Shown here in pieces: positions 1 through 10,596 of a DNA stretch of 64,000 nt. Source of the stretch: Schistocephalus solidus (taxonomy: Eukaryota; Platyhelminthes; Cestoda; Diphyllobothriidea; Diphyllobothriidae); contig WEDG01002127.1 of assembly GCA_017591395.1 (NCBI GenBank), forward strand, positions 1 through 64,000. Reading direction: 5' to 3'. Numbering within the stretch: the first letter of the stretch is position 1; every line of letters begins with the position of its first letter. Made by a program: the position numbers and the translations under genes. Below the pieces are notes generated by a model, which saw nothing but the letters and a program-made list of their open reading frames with translations, searched no databases and was not told the DNA's origin.

Positions 1-210
1 CCGAGACACTCACCTGGTTTTACCCACCGGTCGTGACGGTTGCCCGGGGTGTGGCCGCTGGGATGAACCCAACTTTGAGGAGTCACAGGTGAGAGTTGGG
101 TCCCAGGTAGAGACGGCCACAGGAGCATTCACCACCTGTATGAGATAAATGGAGCGATCAAAAGCTATCTGTGCGGTGCTACCCCTAACTGATACCCCTA
201 CACCCCGAGC

Positions 211-248
211 GGACACTACACAGATCTGGTAAAGGACATGCTGACTGA
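211..248 (+). repeat. Short dispersed repeat, copy 1 (partner near 3,696-3,733)
   Basis: This stretch resembles 3,696-3,733: both begin GGACACTA and end CTGACTGA, with small differences between. Weaker resemblance continues downstream (GAGAGCC at about 330 and at about 3,860), so a longer decayed repeat of a few hundred bases is possible. No coding capacity is visible. The relationship was judged by eye. Confidence 0.3.
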
Positions 249-1462
249 GAAAGTGGACTTTATTTCAACTTGTTGCTCTTTCGTCACGTTTTTTTAGCTT
301 TTAGAAGAAGTGGAGGTTTCTTGGTTAGGCTAGTGGGGCCTGAGAGCCACGGCAAAACAGATATTTATAATCACGTCTAGAAAATCAAATGCGAAACAGC
401 TTTTTATAAGTATCAGCAGAATCAGCGATCCAGGATGTACCTCTGGGTGCACCAAAGTCGCTTTGATGGGAACTACTTCGCAACTATTCAATTATCTGTC
501 TATTTGAAAAAGAATTCTTGTTTTTTTCTACGACAATTGTGAAACCTCTGTCAACTCCGCATGGAGGTTTACGAAAAATGTGCTTTAATAAAAACAACCA
601 AATTCAATTTAAGACTATAAGTGCTACCAAAAACGTTTGGGGGCATTTGGAGGACGATTTGTGGCTAATTACACGTCAGCAGTGCTTTATTCTCCAAGTG
701 ATTTTGGAGTTGCGATTTCGGTCCCAGTCGGTGGATCATCGGGCTCCATTCCAAAATCTGCAGTACTGATTCAACTGACGTCGCCTGAGATCGGGAAAAA
801 TTGAATTTCTTCTTTATGTGACGTTGTGTGTCATGCCCACTTCAGTCGGCTGCATATTGACGGAGTCAGAAAAAGCCTTTTTCGCGGTGTTAGACTACTG
901 AGGAAAGCTAATTTGGTCAAGAAAAGCGCAAACACACGGTCCCCTTAAATGGGCACTTTTCAATATAGCCCCTTGCGTTTTCCCTTGGCTGCCTGGTCAC
1001 CATCGCTACTCAGCTTCGGGTTCCGACGATTTGGATTTCTGATTGGTTCAGAACACAGAAGTGATTGCGGCCCTTCATCACAAAGAGCTTGCTAGACAGC
1101 GTGCTTTCGACCCATCCGAACCTGGCCTTTTCAATCCCCATTTGCGCATGACCAATTCGTACCCTGGAGGCAATTCACCTTCATAAGGTTAAATTGATCT
1201 GGTTTTGTGTCGCTGATCTGGTTCTGTTAGGATGGGTGCTAATTGCGAGGGTTCAAGCAGTGTTCGTACTCAGTGTCCTACAATCATCGAACCCAGTTCC
1301 GTTTTGGAGGAGAAGGGAGAAAACACCATTAGGAATCGTGTGTTCTGAACAGAACCGCGGTAGTGGTAAGAGGCCCCGACGCACGGCAAGCTCCGGGCCT
1401 GCGCACGCCTGTCAACTACGATAAGAGTCAGTTAGTGTCCGGAAGAGGTTGAGGCAATCACT
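249..1462. other. No gene recognised
   Basis: Only short ORFs without recognisable domains are present. Bases 1,335-1,410 contain a string (CTCCGGGCCTGCGC) resembling one near 30,330 (CTCTGGGCCTGCGC), so part of this is probably dispersed repeat. I see no exon-like reading frame with convincing splice sites. Confidence 0.3.
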
Positions 1463-1582
1463 GCAACATGGTGTTTATTGGCCTGACGTTTCAGATTCTC
1501 TCTCGAACCTTTTTCCGCAATTATCTCTGAGGATGGTTTCGAGAGAGCATCCAAAACGTCACGCCAATAAACATCATGTTCC
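1463..1582. repeat. Foldback (inverted repeat) with two opposed GAAACGTC-type motifs
   Basis: Arms at about 1,463-1,509 and 1,535-1,582 are reverse complements with a few mismatches over roughly 47 bases, separated by a ~25-base loop. Each arm carries the string CGAGAGAG followed by an (A/G)AAACGTC motif and CCAATAAACA. The plus-strand copy also has CTGAGGA upstream, as in a hammerhead CUGANGA core. The same kind of motif lies downstream of the Penelope-like fragments at 16.7 and 32.2 kb. I infer a relic of two Penelope 3' ends in inverted order. Neither arm keeps a complete hammerhead core. Confidence 0.55.
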
Positions 1583-1599
1583 AGTGCTCTTCTCTCTTC

Positions 1600-4500
1600 T
1601 TTTGAACTGCTTCCTGGAACTCGCCTGCTCGCTTCTATGAGCAGTTAGTGACCGCTTGACCGGTTGATTAGCTGATAGTAGTTTGTAGGCGTCTGTGATT
1701 GGCTGTCAAAAGAGGCTGTATGCGTGTAGTGCGGCCCTTAGAAAACTTTGATCAATTGACTTCTTGTGCGGCGTGGGAGCCAGAGGTGGAAGGCGCCGAA
1801 CAAACGTCTCTTTTCTTGTTTTATTTTTTGATTTCTCTGTAGTCTTACTAAACTGCCTGATGTCTCGCTCCCTTGTCTGGCATAGAGCTGTATAAAAGCT
1901 CGCTTGTCCTCGTCTCTGAAACCAGATCTATGGACTCCGCTCCCTCTAAATATCGATCCTCTGAACCAGTGTCAAGTACGCGTTATCCACTCACTCGTTA
2001 GTTGCGGTTTAGAGGGAAAACCGGCACCTATTGTGATCGTGAAATAATCGAAACCGAGAGATTTTCTGTTTGTCCGAACGCAGCTCTCTTTAACTGCCAT
2101 AATCCTTCTTACACCGAAAAGAGTGCACGCACTATCGATCGAACAATTTCAGGTAGCGGATAGCTTCCGTGGTAACGGGTTTCGCACCTACTGGAGTGGT
2201 CTCCATGCGTCCCATGCACCCTTGACTTTGTACAGTGATACACTCTTTGGAAAGTATCGCCTTTTCTGTGGGATTGAATGCTAGCAGTGCAAGCCTGGTT
2301 AAACCACAAGTGGATCTTCAATTTAGCCAACCCGTTTGGCAGACCTTCGTTAACGGAAGGTTGCTGATAGCACAAAACCACCACCGCCACCGCCACCACC
2401 ATCTACCATTTTTGACATGCTGCATCGTTTGTTTTCTGGAAGTCTTTATGAAAACTATTTTTCCGTCGGATCTTCAGTACGCATTCTCCCTCATGCTTGC
2501 TACGAGTTCATTGCTGCCATTGGTGTTTTTTGCAGACGTTAACCACAAAGGTGTTCTTATAATCCTACGATGCCATTAACGCTGAAGCAAATTGCTTGAT
2601 CAGGCTCAATGTAATCTGTTCTGACTTTTCAGAGTAGAGGTCGACCCTCTGACTGGTATCCTCAACGTAAGTCCGGTGTTATCAAAAATTGGATCCTATT
2701 AGCTCTAAGCCACAGGCAGCACACGCGCCACAGACTGCTCCAGTTATTCTTAATTTTCAACCATTCTCATGGGTCAGTTATTTCAGGATGGCAAAGTTGA
2801 AAGCTCCAGATATATAAGTTGAGAAATACAAATGGCTCCGCGGAGCAATTATCCTTTACGGCTTGCGGGAGTTTCGTCGGCTATCCACCATGCAAGCGTT
2901 AAATGCACAAAAGCGAGCAGAAATTCTAATGAATTTCCAGGCTAGTCTACTCTACCCAACATATTCTTTTGTTCTTTCGCTGTCTAGGCCTTTAGAAGGT
3001 GTTTGCGTAATCAGTCCCGATTATGCCGAGTTACTTATTGAGCCCTGTCTGATCGGTTTTCTTAATTTCAATGTGGCCAGCTTGTCTTGTTCCTAGTTTA
3101 TGTGATGACACAGGACTTTGAAAGTTGCAAGAACGTCAAAATGCTTGTTAACTGAGTCGGCGACCGAATTTTACGCCTCAAGAGTGAGTCGATCGAACCC
3201 CGAGTTGATCAACCTTAGATGATTGCTAGCTGAGGGTCAAAATTATGGCTAGTTTCTACAATGGACAGCAGCAGCGCAAGCAATGACGTGCGCATCAATT
3301 AGAGTAAATGGAGCCAGACTTTCGCTGCATCTACTGCACTCGCTTGTCCCTCGTCCACCTTGCGCTTGTGACAGGACAAAGTTCATACGACTAGACGTGG
3401 AGGAGATTGACAAAGAATAGCTACCAGAAATCACGCGGGGACTGCTTGGGGGACCATTGAAGGGCTGAATTACTCGCAACGACAAAAACCACTCTCTGGA
3501 TTGCGCAGGGGTGGCACGTGTGCTTGCGGGGTTTTATCGAAAGACAATTGCACCATGCTCACTTTATTCTCTTCCCGTCTGTCCATGCGCCCACCCAGCT
3601 GCATTCCTATTATCAAACAGATAACGATAAGTCTGTGAGGTGTAAGTTACTTCTACGCGTACCACACGAGGGCTAACCCTTGACAACACGTGTAAGGACA
3701 CTAGGCTGATTTAGCAAAGGACATTCTGACTGATAGCGGTAGCAAACTAGTGTCTCATCTGCTTTCGGATGAGAGAGTTTTGTTGAAATGTAGCCACGGC
3801 AGCAAAGGGAAGGCTTTAGTACAGCCAACGCCCTAGCAACTTGACATACGAGGCCCTACTGAGAGCCGTGAGTTTTATTAAACTTAGGTCAAGTTAACCT
3901 ACTGAACCGTATGCAATCCACCAATTCCCAAGCAGGATTTCATAAGCAATCAATATAGAATCCATCAGATGGTTACCAGGCAGAATTGAGTAATTAAGAG
4001 TTTTGACTCAAGTGTTATTAAAATCAAGGCTCTCGGTAAGGCTTTATAGCTCATGTGGCTAGAGAGGTGGCTGCACTAAATCCTTCCATTTGCTGCCGTG
4101 TTTTCGAATACACCCAGGCCACCGAGTTTTTCTCAATCGGGCCAAACGAAATAACTACTTGTTCAGACTGTTCTTCGGCTTTTTGGGCTGATTTATTCCT
4201 TACCAGCATAACCAATTTGCGTATCACCATTACACTGATGAGTGTGGAGTTTCGCGGCTTAAGTGACGTCACCAGCAGGAGTCACTTTAGCCTAATGCCC
4301 AGAAATTATCCCGTTTTCCTCAAATGTTAGGATAGTTTGCGTCTTATGCCCGACCATGTAACCATTTCGGCCAGTGCTCTGTCGGCCGCAATTGATCCTT
4401 CCCCCAGTGGCATGCAAGTGGCTACCAGTAATCTGATTTGAACTCAGTAGGGATGCAGAGACTTTTTAAATTACTTTATTGCGCTGCCGCGGCTCGTTTA

Positions 4501-5028
4501 AAGCAGGCCTTGGGGCTTTTTTGCGGAAGTAGGAAACAGTATCGTTGTTTGTACTGACGCCTGACGCACAGTCCTTCCTGCGCCCATCCTCCACCCTCGG
4601 GGGTCCAACGTGTTCCTGCCTGTTTGTAGAACACGTTACTCTCTGGGTGGGGGAGTAGGATTGATGTGTCACGCTGGTTTCAACCCGTCTCTTATGCTCA
4701 GAAGGAAGGGTCGCACGCTTTCAAAACCACCTATAAATCAAGAAGATTAACTGACCTCCTGTTTACCAGCTTTGTACAGGGGAGAAGCCACGAGAACGAC
4801 AAAATAAATCATTCAACATAACACAAACTCTGCCACTGTAGACACAAAGGAAATGCAATTCTTAGTCAAATACTCGGAATACAGTTGAATTTAGAGGATT
4901 TTATGGGCCGTTTAAGCATTCGGTATGAATATGTGGCGTTACAGTGGAGAACAGTGTAGTGGGTGCCTCTGTTCTAGTTTCCGTCTTCAGAGTTGTTGTT
5001 CATGCCAAATGGGAATGCGTAGTTTGTG
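1600..5028. other. No gene recognised
   Basis: Many ORFs of 60-115 codons exist on both strands, none with a recognisable domain or with splice signals joining them into a longer frame. A short CAC-rich tract lies near 2,380-2,402. The short repeat partner is at 3,696-3,733. The ORF at 4,055-4,330 (91 codons) is the longest with mixed composition, but I cannot assign it. I treat this stretch as intergenic or decayed repeat. Confidence 0.3.
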
Positions 5029-5029
5029 A

Positions 5030-5265
5030 TTGCTATCTTCGCGTCCAAATCAGTAAAGCCAACTCGCAAACTAGTGTTGGTGTTTTGGTTTCGAACTAGT
5101 TCATGGCATAAATACACGACCAGAAGGAAAGATGTCAGTCAGTCTCAGAACAGGAGATTATCGAAAGATGTATATGCCCTCTACTGGGGCGTACCTGAAG
5201 GAAAAGCGTCTAAATTGAAACATCTCCTTGAGAAGTGAAAGGCACGCACAAACAGCACCTTTCCA
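5030..5265 (+). repeat. Dispersed repeat D, copy 1 (direct partner at 13,108-13,354)
   Basis: This block matches 13,108-13,354 in the same orientation, with small indels and identity in the high eighties by eye. Shared landmarks include TGCTATCTTCGCGTCCAAAT at the start and AAAAGCGTCTAAA near the end. A 70-codon ORF (5,026-5,238) spans it, but the frame is not kept in the second copy, so it is probably not a gene. The family is unknown to me. Confidence 0.7.
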
Positions 5266-5470
5266 CAGTGTAAGAGAAATGCTCATAAGGTGTATGGTAT
5301 TTTTAGCATCTGGTCAAAGCCGAACCGAACATGGCAATGAAAACATAAAACTGGTAGGGAATAAGATAACCTTCAAAGCAGTATCAACAGTGAAGTGATG
5401 AACAGAGATCAGTGAGCGTTCATCAACGAATGTAAGTCAATATTTACGATCTAAACCGGCAAGACAACGA

Positions 5471-5752
5471 GCCCGTCACTCAATGGTTATAGTTTTGGAC
5501 TTCGGATAAACGGGTTGCCGGTTCGACCCTCGGGTGCTGCACCACCTGGGGTGAGGTAGGACTGGCCGACAACGGCTAATAATCCAGAAATGGTCATTCG
5601 AGTTTCCCTTGTCTTTGCCGGCATTGTTAATCTGCCTATATTACTACTATCCGCTGTGCGGCTGCTGGTGGGGCTAGCGAGTAGCCTCAAGGCCGAACGC
5701 ATCGAGTGATTTCCGTTAGCAATCGGTGAACGCTCCTCAACGAATTCACAAA
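5471..5752 (+). repeat. tRNA-derived SINE-like repeat (family S1), fullest copy
   Basis: The head contains a box-B-like GGTTCGACCCT at 5,520-5,530 and a possible degenerate box A around CAATGGTTATAG (5,481-5,492), the right spacing for an internal RNA polymerase III promoter. It continues into a conserved body with GACTGGCCGACAACGGCTAA and the tail-side string CGGTGAACGCTC. Partial copies occur at 30,019-30,200, 30,936-31,250, 32,026-32,095, 33,538-33,722 and 34,307-34,560. The tRNA origin is inferred from the box-B match; no full cloverleaf is evident. Confidence 0.6.
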
Positions 5753-5924
5753 CAGTGACCTGTTGTGATATGCATACTGGGGATCAAGGATGAGGATTCT
5801 ATTAAGGGAAGGCACCGTACTGATTTGAGTGAGCCGAACGATAGCCTGATCCAGGTCAAGAACAAGTAACTGGAGAAACAATTTTTTTCAAATAAAACAC
5901 CCAACATTCATCTTAGAAATGAAC

Positions 5925-6540
5925 TATTCACTGTGAGAGCCATTTTTAGCAATGACTTCTTCGATTCTCGGTCTGAATTCGGCCACGTGTACCTGAGGTG
6001 CTCCGGTGACATCTCGATCCACTTTCTAGTAGTGGCGACCTTCAGGTCCTCAATGCTGCTGCGGAGCTTGTCGCAGGCCTCCCCGCCTGGACATATGCTC
6101 AAACATTTTAGTAGAAGGGACTTAAGTCCGGTGATGATGGTGTCCACAAAAAAGGGCACAAGGTTTTCCACCTACGTCTGTATCTTCTTTGACGTATGTG
6201 GAGGCCCAGCATCTTATTGGAAGACAAAACTATCAGCTGGAGTGTAGTTGGAATCTATCCAAGGATTGACATGCTACTGAAAAAAATCCAAGTGCACATT
6301 TGTGTTCACTTTGTTTCGCCTTGATGAACACAGGGGGAATGGTTTTGCCGAATGTGGCAATCGGGACAATGCCCATCACAGAGACGGAATGTTTGATCAG
6401 AAACTTGTACTTTACATTCTCAGGTAGCTCGTTGACCTTCAGGGGCTTATGTAGCAATCTTTTCGACGGTTGTACACCGAATGGACTGTGAAGTGTTCTT
6501 TGTCGGGTGAATACAACGAATAAGATCTAACTTTATTCTA
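5925..6540 (-). pseudogene. Tc1/mariner-type transposase relic, C-terminal part
   Basis: Read on the minus strand, the pieces line up with a mariner-superfamily DDE/D transposase. First is a string like the FTV...NRR region near 6,480-6,530. Then comes SVSVMGIVPIATFGKTIPPV, the core beta strand normally written VMVWG...GKTP. Then FQ-stop-DAGPPHTSKK (about 6,190-6,215), which keeps the second catalytic Asp. Then, in another frame, WTPSSPDLSP (about 6,120-6,150), which keeps the third acidic residue context. Last is WIEMSPEHLR near the C-terminus. At least two frameshifts and in-frame stops break it. The N-terminal DNA-binding part and the terminal inverted repeats were not found. It once catalysed cut-and-paste transposition and cannot now. 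Confidence 0.72.
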
Positions 6541-6594
6541 CTTCCATTACCGCGATTCGTTTACATATGACAAAATAACATATAACTGTCGATT

Positions 6595-6985
6595 ATGGCC
6601 TTGGGCGAGAGACGGAGACAACGTCAGAGACAACTCGCTTAACCTCTGTATTTACGTAGTTATACCATAGTGGTTGATTGTCTTCGACCCAGATGTTCAT
6701 TGAAATTTCAGGTCTGAAATTTCAGGTCATGTCTGGATCACCTGGCTCCAGGTCCTACGGTTAATAATTTCATAAATTAATTCCCCGTTTATTTTTTGTA
6801 TTCCATATACCACAAACTGCATTGAAAACGCAGGGTGACGCACTCAGGAGCCAAAACCCTCGTTGCTGCGTCATGCAGCAACAGAAACATTGTTGAAACA
6901 TGTGTCTGCGCTTTAACCTAGTACCTGTTTTGGGATTACGGTACACCGTCTTTTTCCTACGGTTTTCATACTACTTGTAGTACTA
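6595..6985 (+). repeat. Repeat module G, copy 1 of 3
   Basis: This shares GTGGTTGATTGTCTTCGACC, CCATATACCACAAACTGCAT and GCGTCATGCAGCA-type strings with 7,015-7,350 and 8,325-8,740, all in the same orientation. It also shares with copy 3 the upstream part from GAGACAACGTC. Unlike copies 2 and 3 it does not run into the LINE-like ATTCTCTGGTAATTACTGCT string. No coding function is apparent. Confidence 0.75.
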
Positions 6986-7014
6986 CTTGTTTGTAGAATG
7001 GGCATTACGTGGTT

Positions 7015-7350
7015 TTTCCACGGTAGTTGATTGTCTTCGCCCCAGATGTTCATTGAATTTCCGTTTGTGGCCCTGAAATGTCATGTCTGGGTCACCTGAC
7101 TCGAGGTGCTACAGTTAATTATTTCAGAAATTAGTTCCCCGGTTATTTTTTGTAGTCCATATACCACAAACTGCATAGAGAACGCTGGGCGACCCACTGA
7201 GGAGCCGAACTCCTCGTTGCTGTGTCATGCAGCAGAACCGATGGCGAAACACGTATCTGGGCTTTTAGCTAGTACCTATGTCGAGAGTACGTATGCCATC
7301 TTCACCATATGCATTTAATGTTACGTCATTCTCTGGTAATTACTGCTTCG
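7015..7350 (+). repeat. Repeat module G, copy 2 of 3, fused to a LINE endonuclease fragment
   Basis: Copy 2 is about 80-85 percent identical to copy 3 by eye. It passes without a break into ATTCTCTGGTAATTACTGCT at about 7,328. That string matches the group-B LINE endonuclease coding sequence at about 61,911. The module is therefore fused to a LINE segment rather than merely adjacent to it. Confidence 0.7.
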
Positions 7351-8007
7351 CATCCATTATACTGTCGCCCCGACAAAAGGCGACCTAATTCGTCTAATTC
7401 GCCTAATTCGTCATCCGATGATGATGGAAAACTTTGTGAAATTTATAAAATGGTTTCAGAGTCACCGTTTGATATGAAACAAATCACTGGAAGTTTAAAG
7501 TTTCCTGAAATTGACTGGTTTTCAACTTTTTATCCACATAGATTTCCGCCTTTACTAGATAAAATTAATTTTTCTAACTGGTCTCAGCTGGTCAGCTCAC
7601 CAACGAGGGACAAGCCAATTTTAGACCTGAGTTTCACAAACAACATTGCTTTCCTCTGCGTTGATTTTAAGCAGGGCCTCTTCCAAAGTGACCATACATT
7701 AATTCACCGTTGTCTTTGGCTTTTCTATTCGCAAAAGGTCAGTGCCGTTCGCACCTCCTCTGCATTTGACCTCGCAGATAGGAGCTTAATTAACAACTTT
7801 TTTGACTGATTGGACCGGCAGCATCTCTCCTCCATGAACGACGTAGCATGTCTCCGTGACTTCAAGTCGGTCGTTTCAAATAACATCCTGAAATTTGTGC
7901 CAATTGATGTGCCAAGTAAAGCTTTCCGAGAAATTTTTTGTTGTATGGTTAACACGGTATTCTACAGAAAAAGCATAGATTTCAGCACATCTATTTTCAG
8001 AAACTAG
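7325..8007 (+). pseudogene. Group-B LINE endonuclease fragment
   Basis: The 166-codon ORF 7,309-7,809 continues past a TGA to about 7,960. It resembles the C-terminal half of the endonuclease of the LINE at 61,636-62,400. Shared strings include SSDDD-KLCEI, KFPEIDW versus NFPEIDF, INFSNWSQL, and DFKQGLFQSDHTL. In the family this domain nicks target DNA to prime reverse transcription. The catalytic GDFN motif reads GSLKFPE here, so the first Asp-Asn pair is lost, while the SDH motif is kept. The N-terminal half is absent, replaced by module G. Confidence 0.8.
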
Positions 8008-8324
8008 CGGCAAAAATGGTACGAAATTTACGGTCGTAAACTGTAGGTGGTGAATTCTCGTCACTGGTAGCCAAGTCTCCCCTGGGGCTCCTCAAATTCC
8101 GGCTCTGTTTAGCACCACACTCCGGTAACCGCCTCGACCGGCAGGCTAAACCAGGCGAGGGTATCCGATGTTGCGTGTTCCCATACCCGGCAGTCCTGCT
8201 TCCGATCTCTTCTTCCTCCTCCGCTTTAAAAGTCTAACGGAGAGGGCAACGTACTCCACTTTCTCCTATTCCAGACCACACGGGTGTTGCTCCGATTACG
8301 AACCAATGTGTGTGGTGTATTCGG

Positions 8325-8740
8325 TCAGAATCTACACTCGGAGACAACGTCTGAGACGGCTCGCCCAACCTCAGTATTTGCGTGGTTATTCCATAGTGGT
8401 TGATTGTCTTCGACCCAGATTTTCATTTAAATTTCAGGTCTGACCCAAAAATTCATGTCTGGATCACCTGGCTCCAGGTCCTACAGTTAATAATTTCAGA
8501 AATAGTTTCCCCGATTAATATTGTAGTCCATATACCACAATTCACATTGAGAACGCTGGGAGACGCACTGAGGAGCCGAAACCCTCATTGCTGCGCCATG
8601 CAGTAGCAGAACCGATGGTGTAACATGTATCTGGGCTTTTAGCTAGTACCTATGTCGAGAGTACGTATGCCATCTTCGCCATATACATTTAATGCTACAT
8701 TATTCTCTGGTAATTACTGCTTCACGCCGATTATCCTTTC
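8325..8740 (+). repeat. Repeat module G, copy 3 of 3
   Basis: This is the third direct copy, beginning near GAGACAACGTCTGAGACGGC and ending in TTCTCTGGTAATTACTGCTT at about 8,705-8,728. The same fusion string occurs in copy 2, but here the LINE homology stops after ATTATCCTTTC. The next LINE (ORF1 from 8,790) starts about 50 bases later. Confidence 0.75.
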
Positions 8741-8789
8741 TTACCCCGCAACCGCTGAATTCTTTGGCAGACAGTGAGTGACGTAGGGG

Positions 8790-9559
8790 ATGATTTCAAA
8801 CTCACCAGAAAAGCAATCGAAGGTACAAAATGAAATTGATCAAAATATAACAATGAACGAGCTAAACGAAACACGACAGATAATGGTTAACGAAAATAGT
8901 CTCCAGGCCACGCGCGCTTCATCAGAGGCAAATATAGAGGAGCTGTTGTCCACCGAATGGAGGACACAAAGTGGACCCACAGCGGTAATACCTCTCCAAA
9001 CCAAAGACGTTGAAACCAGTATTGGGGAAGCCCCAACATCAGCCAGACAAATTATTCAACAGAACCCCTTGGATAGAGGTGCTGTGAACAGGTCACAATG
9101 CATAATCGTACATGGGATTCGTGAATCAACCAACGAAATCCCCAGGTGTAGAATAAATGATGATATCATGGCCTTGCAAGAGTGTTTGAGTGAAATAATA
9201 AGAGAGGATGAAAAAATTAGGGTTTTTAAACTTTTCCTACGATAGAGTAAAGATAAGACAAACTTTCGAAGAAATAAATCAAGGCCTTTAAAGGTAATTT
9301 TGGAAAACAAACTTCAGAGAGACCTTCTAATTGAGCGAACATCAGGGGGAGTCCCCGGTCACATGGGTATTTTTTTCAACAGGACTACTCCGTACAAGAG
9401 AGAATGAAATGGAGGGCGCTAAAAGCGGAATTGGAGAACTTGAAAGAACAGGGAGAGAAGGGATTTGTAATAAGAAACGGAGTGATTGTTCGAATACAAA
9501 AACCCCTTCTGTGGACGACGCCCATCATTCTGACAAAAGTCTCACGGTCGAGCAAATAA
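8790..9559 (+). pseudogene. LINE ORF1 protein (group A), broken
   Basis: Frame 8,790 runs 151 codons to TAG at 9,243-9,245 and then continues in the same frame to about 9,405 with SRPLKVILENKLQRDLLIE. After a frameshift it ends with RALKAELENLKEQ...GFVIRNGVIVRI to TAA at 9,557. The string SQCIIVHGIRES, the RPLKV strand and the closing IRNG-IV strand are the pattern of an RRM-like LINE ORF1 nucleic-acid-binding domain. The same blocks recur at 22.0-22.6, 39.4-39.6, 50.0-50.4 and 52.1-52.4 kb. The role in the family is binding element RNA; this copy is interrupted. Confidence 0.7.
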
Positions 9560-10596
9560 TCCAATGCAGCAATCTACACAAAATCCAGTTCTACTGCGGA
9601 AATATGCAAAGTCTCTTGAATATGGACTCATACTATGCGAATGTCGGTCCAGCTGCCTCAATTAAAGAAGGCAGCGACATAGCCGGCTTAAAACACACGA
9701 ATAAACTAAAATGTTTATATACCAATGTCCAAAGCCTACTCCCTAAATTAGACGAGCTTAAGATATACGTGTGCCAAACTTCACCAGATATCATCTCCAT
9801 AACTGAAACGTGGCTGACCGCGAAGGTGGACGATCGTGAAGTTGCCATTCCCGGTTTTCAGTTATTCAGAAAGGATAGAACAGGACGTCATGGTGGGGGT
9901 GTGCTGACTTATGTCAGATATGGCCTGCTCGCGTCAGAAAAAAAGGAAAAGCTCGCGTGCGAAACTGAAGCCATCTGGCTCACCATCAGAATGCCGGGGT
10001 CTCAAGCACTTGAGATCCTAACGGTCTACCGACCACCAAGAAACGATCCGCAGTCAGACAGTAGACTGATAGATGATTTAGAATCGTTTGCTAGTCGATC
10101 CGAAGTAATGATTATGGGCGACTTTAACGCTCCGAATATCGATTGGAATCTGAACTCGGCACCAGGCTCGGAATTAAACTTCGATCGCCGCCTCCTAGAA
10201 GCTATACACAAACGCTTCCTAACACAAAACGTCCTGTCTCCGACCAGAATACGCGAGGGGCAACAAGCTAATTGTTTGGACCTTGTATTGACAAAGGCGC
10301 CTGACAGCGTAGATGTTTTGAACTGTCTATCGCCGCTGGGCAAAAGTGATCACGTAGTCCTACAATGGGAATATTCACTTTTCTCTGTCCCCGATCGAAG
10401 CATCACAGTCAAACGCAACCTATGGCGTGGAGACTTTACCCAAATGAAAATTTATGAGCGCCATTTAGATTGGAATAAAACATTCACCGGGTGTATTCTC
10501 GAGGATTGGTTGCAATTTAAGGCCGTATTACAAGGACTTATCACCAACTACTGTCCTAATTCGAAAAAAAGATCACCAACAGGCCCCAGTGGCTAA
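9331..10596 (+). pseudogene. LINE endonuclease domain (EEP fold), group A
   Basis: This is a 421-codon open frame, the longest ORF in the window. The endonuclease starts near residue 127 (LYTNVQSLLPKLDEL). ITETWL supplies the catalytic Glu, GDFNAPNIDW (near residue 263) the Asp-Asn pair, and GKSDHV (near residue 339) the terminal Asp-His. The first ~120 residues overlap ORF1 in another frame and are unlikely to be real protein. Met at 9,622 is a more plausible start. The frame is lost near 10,570 at a run of A residues, after which the sequence continues as RPQWLMNTLK in the frame of 10,596. Confidence 0.9.

Noticed and set aside
2380..2402. CAC-rich tract encoding a His run in a 114-codon ORF (2,235-2,579)
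   Set aside because: This is a short microsatellite-like stretch; the surrounding ORF has no recognisable protein features.
8060..8300. GC-rich ORF 8,168-8,443 as a protein
   Set aside because: It runs into repeat module G, and the arginine/serine-rich translation changes abruptly at the module border. It is more likely repeat sequence.
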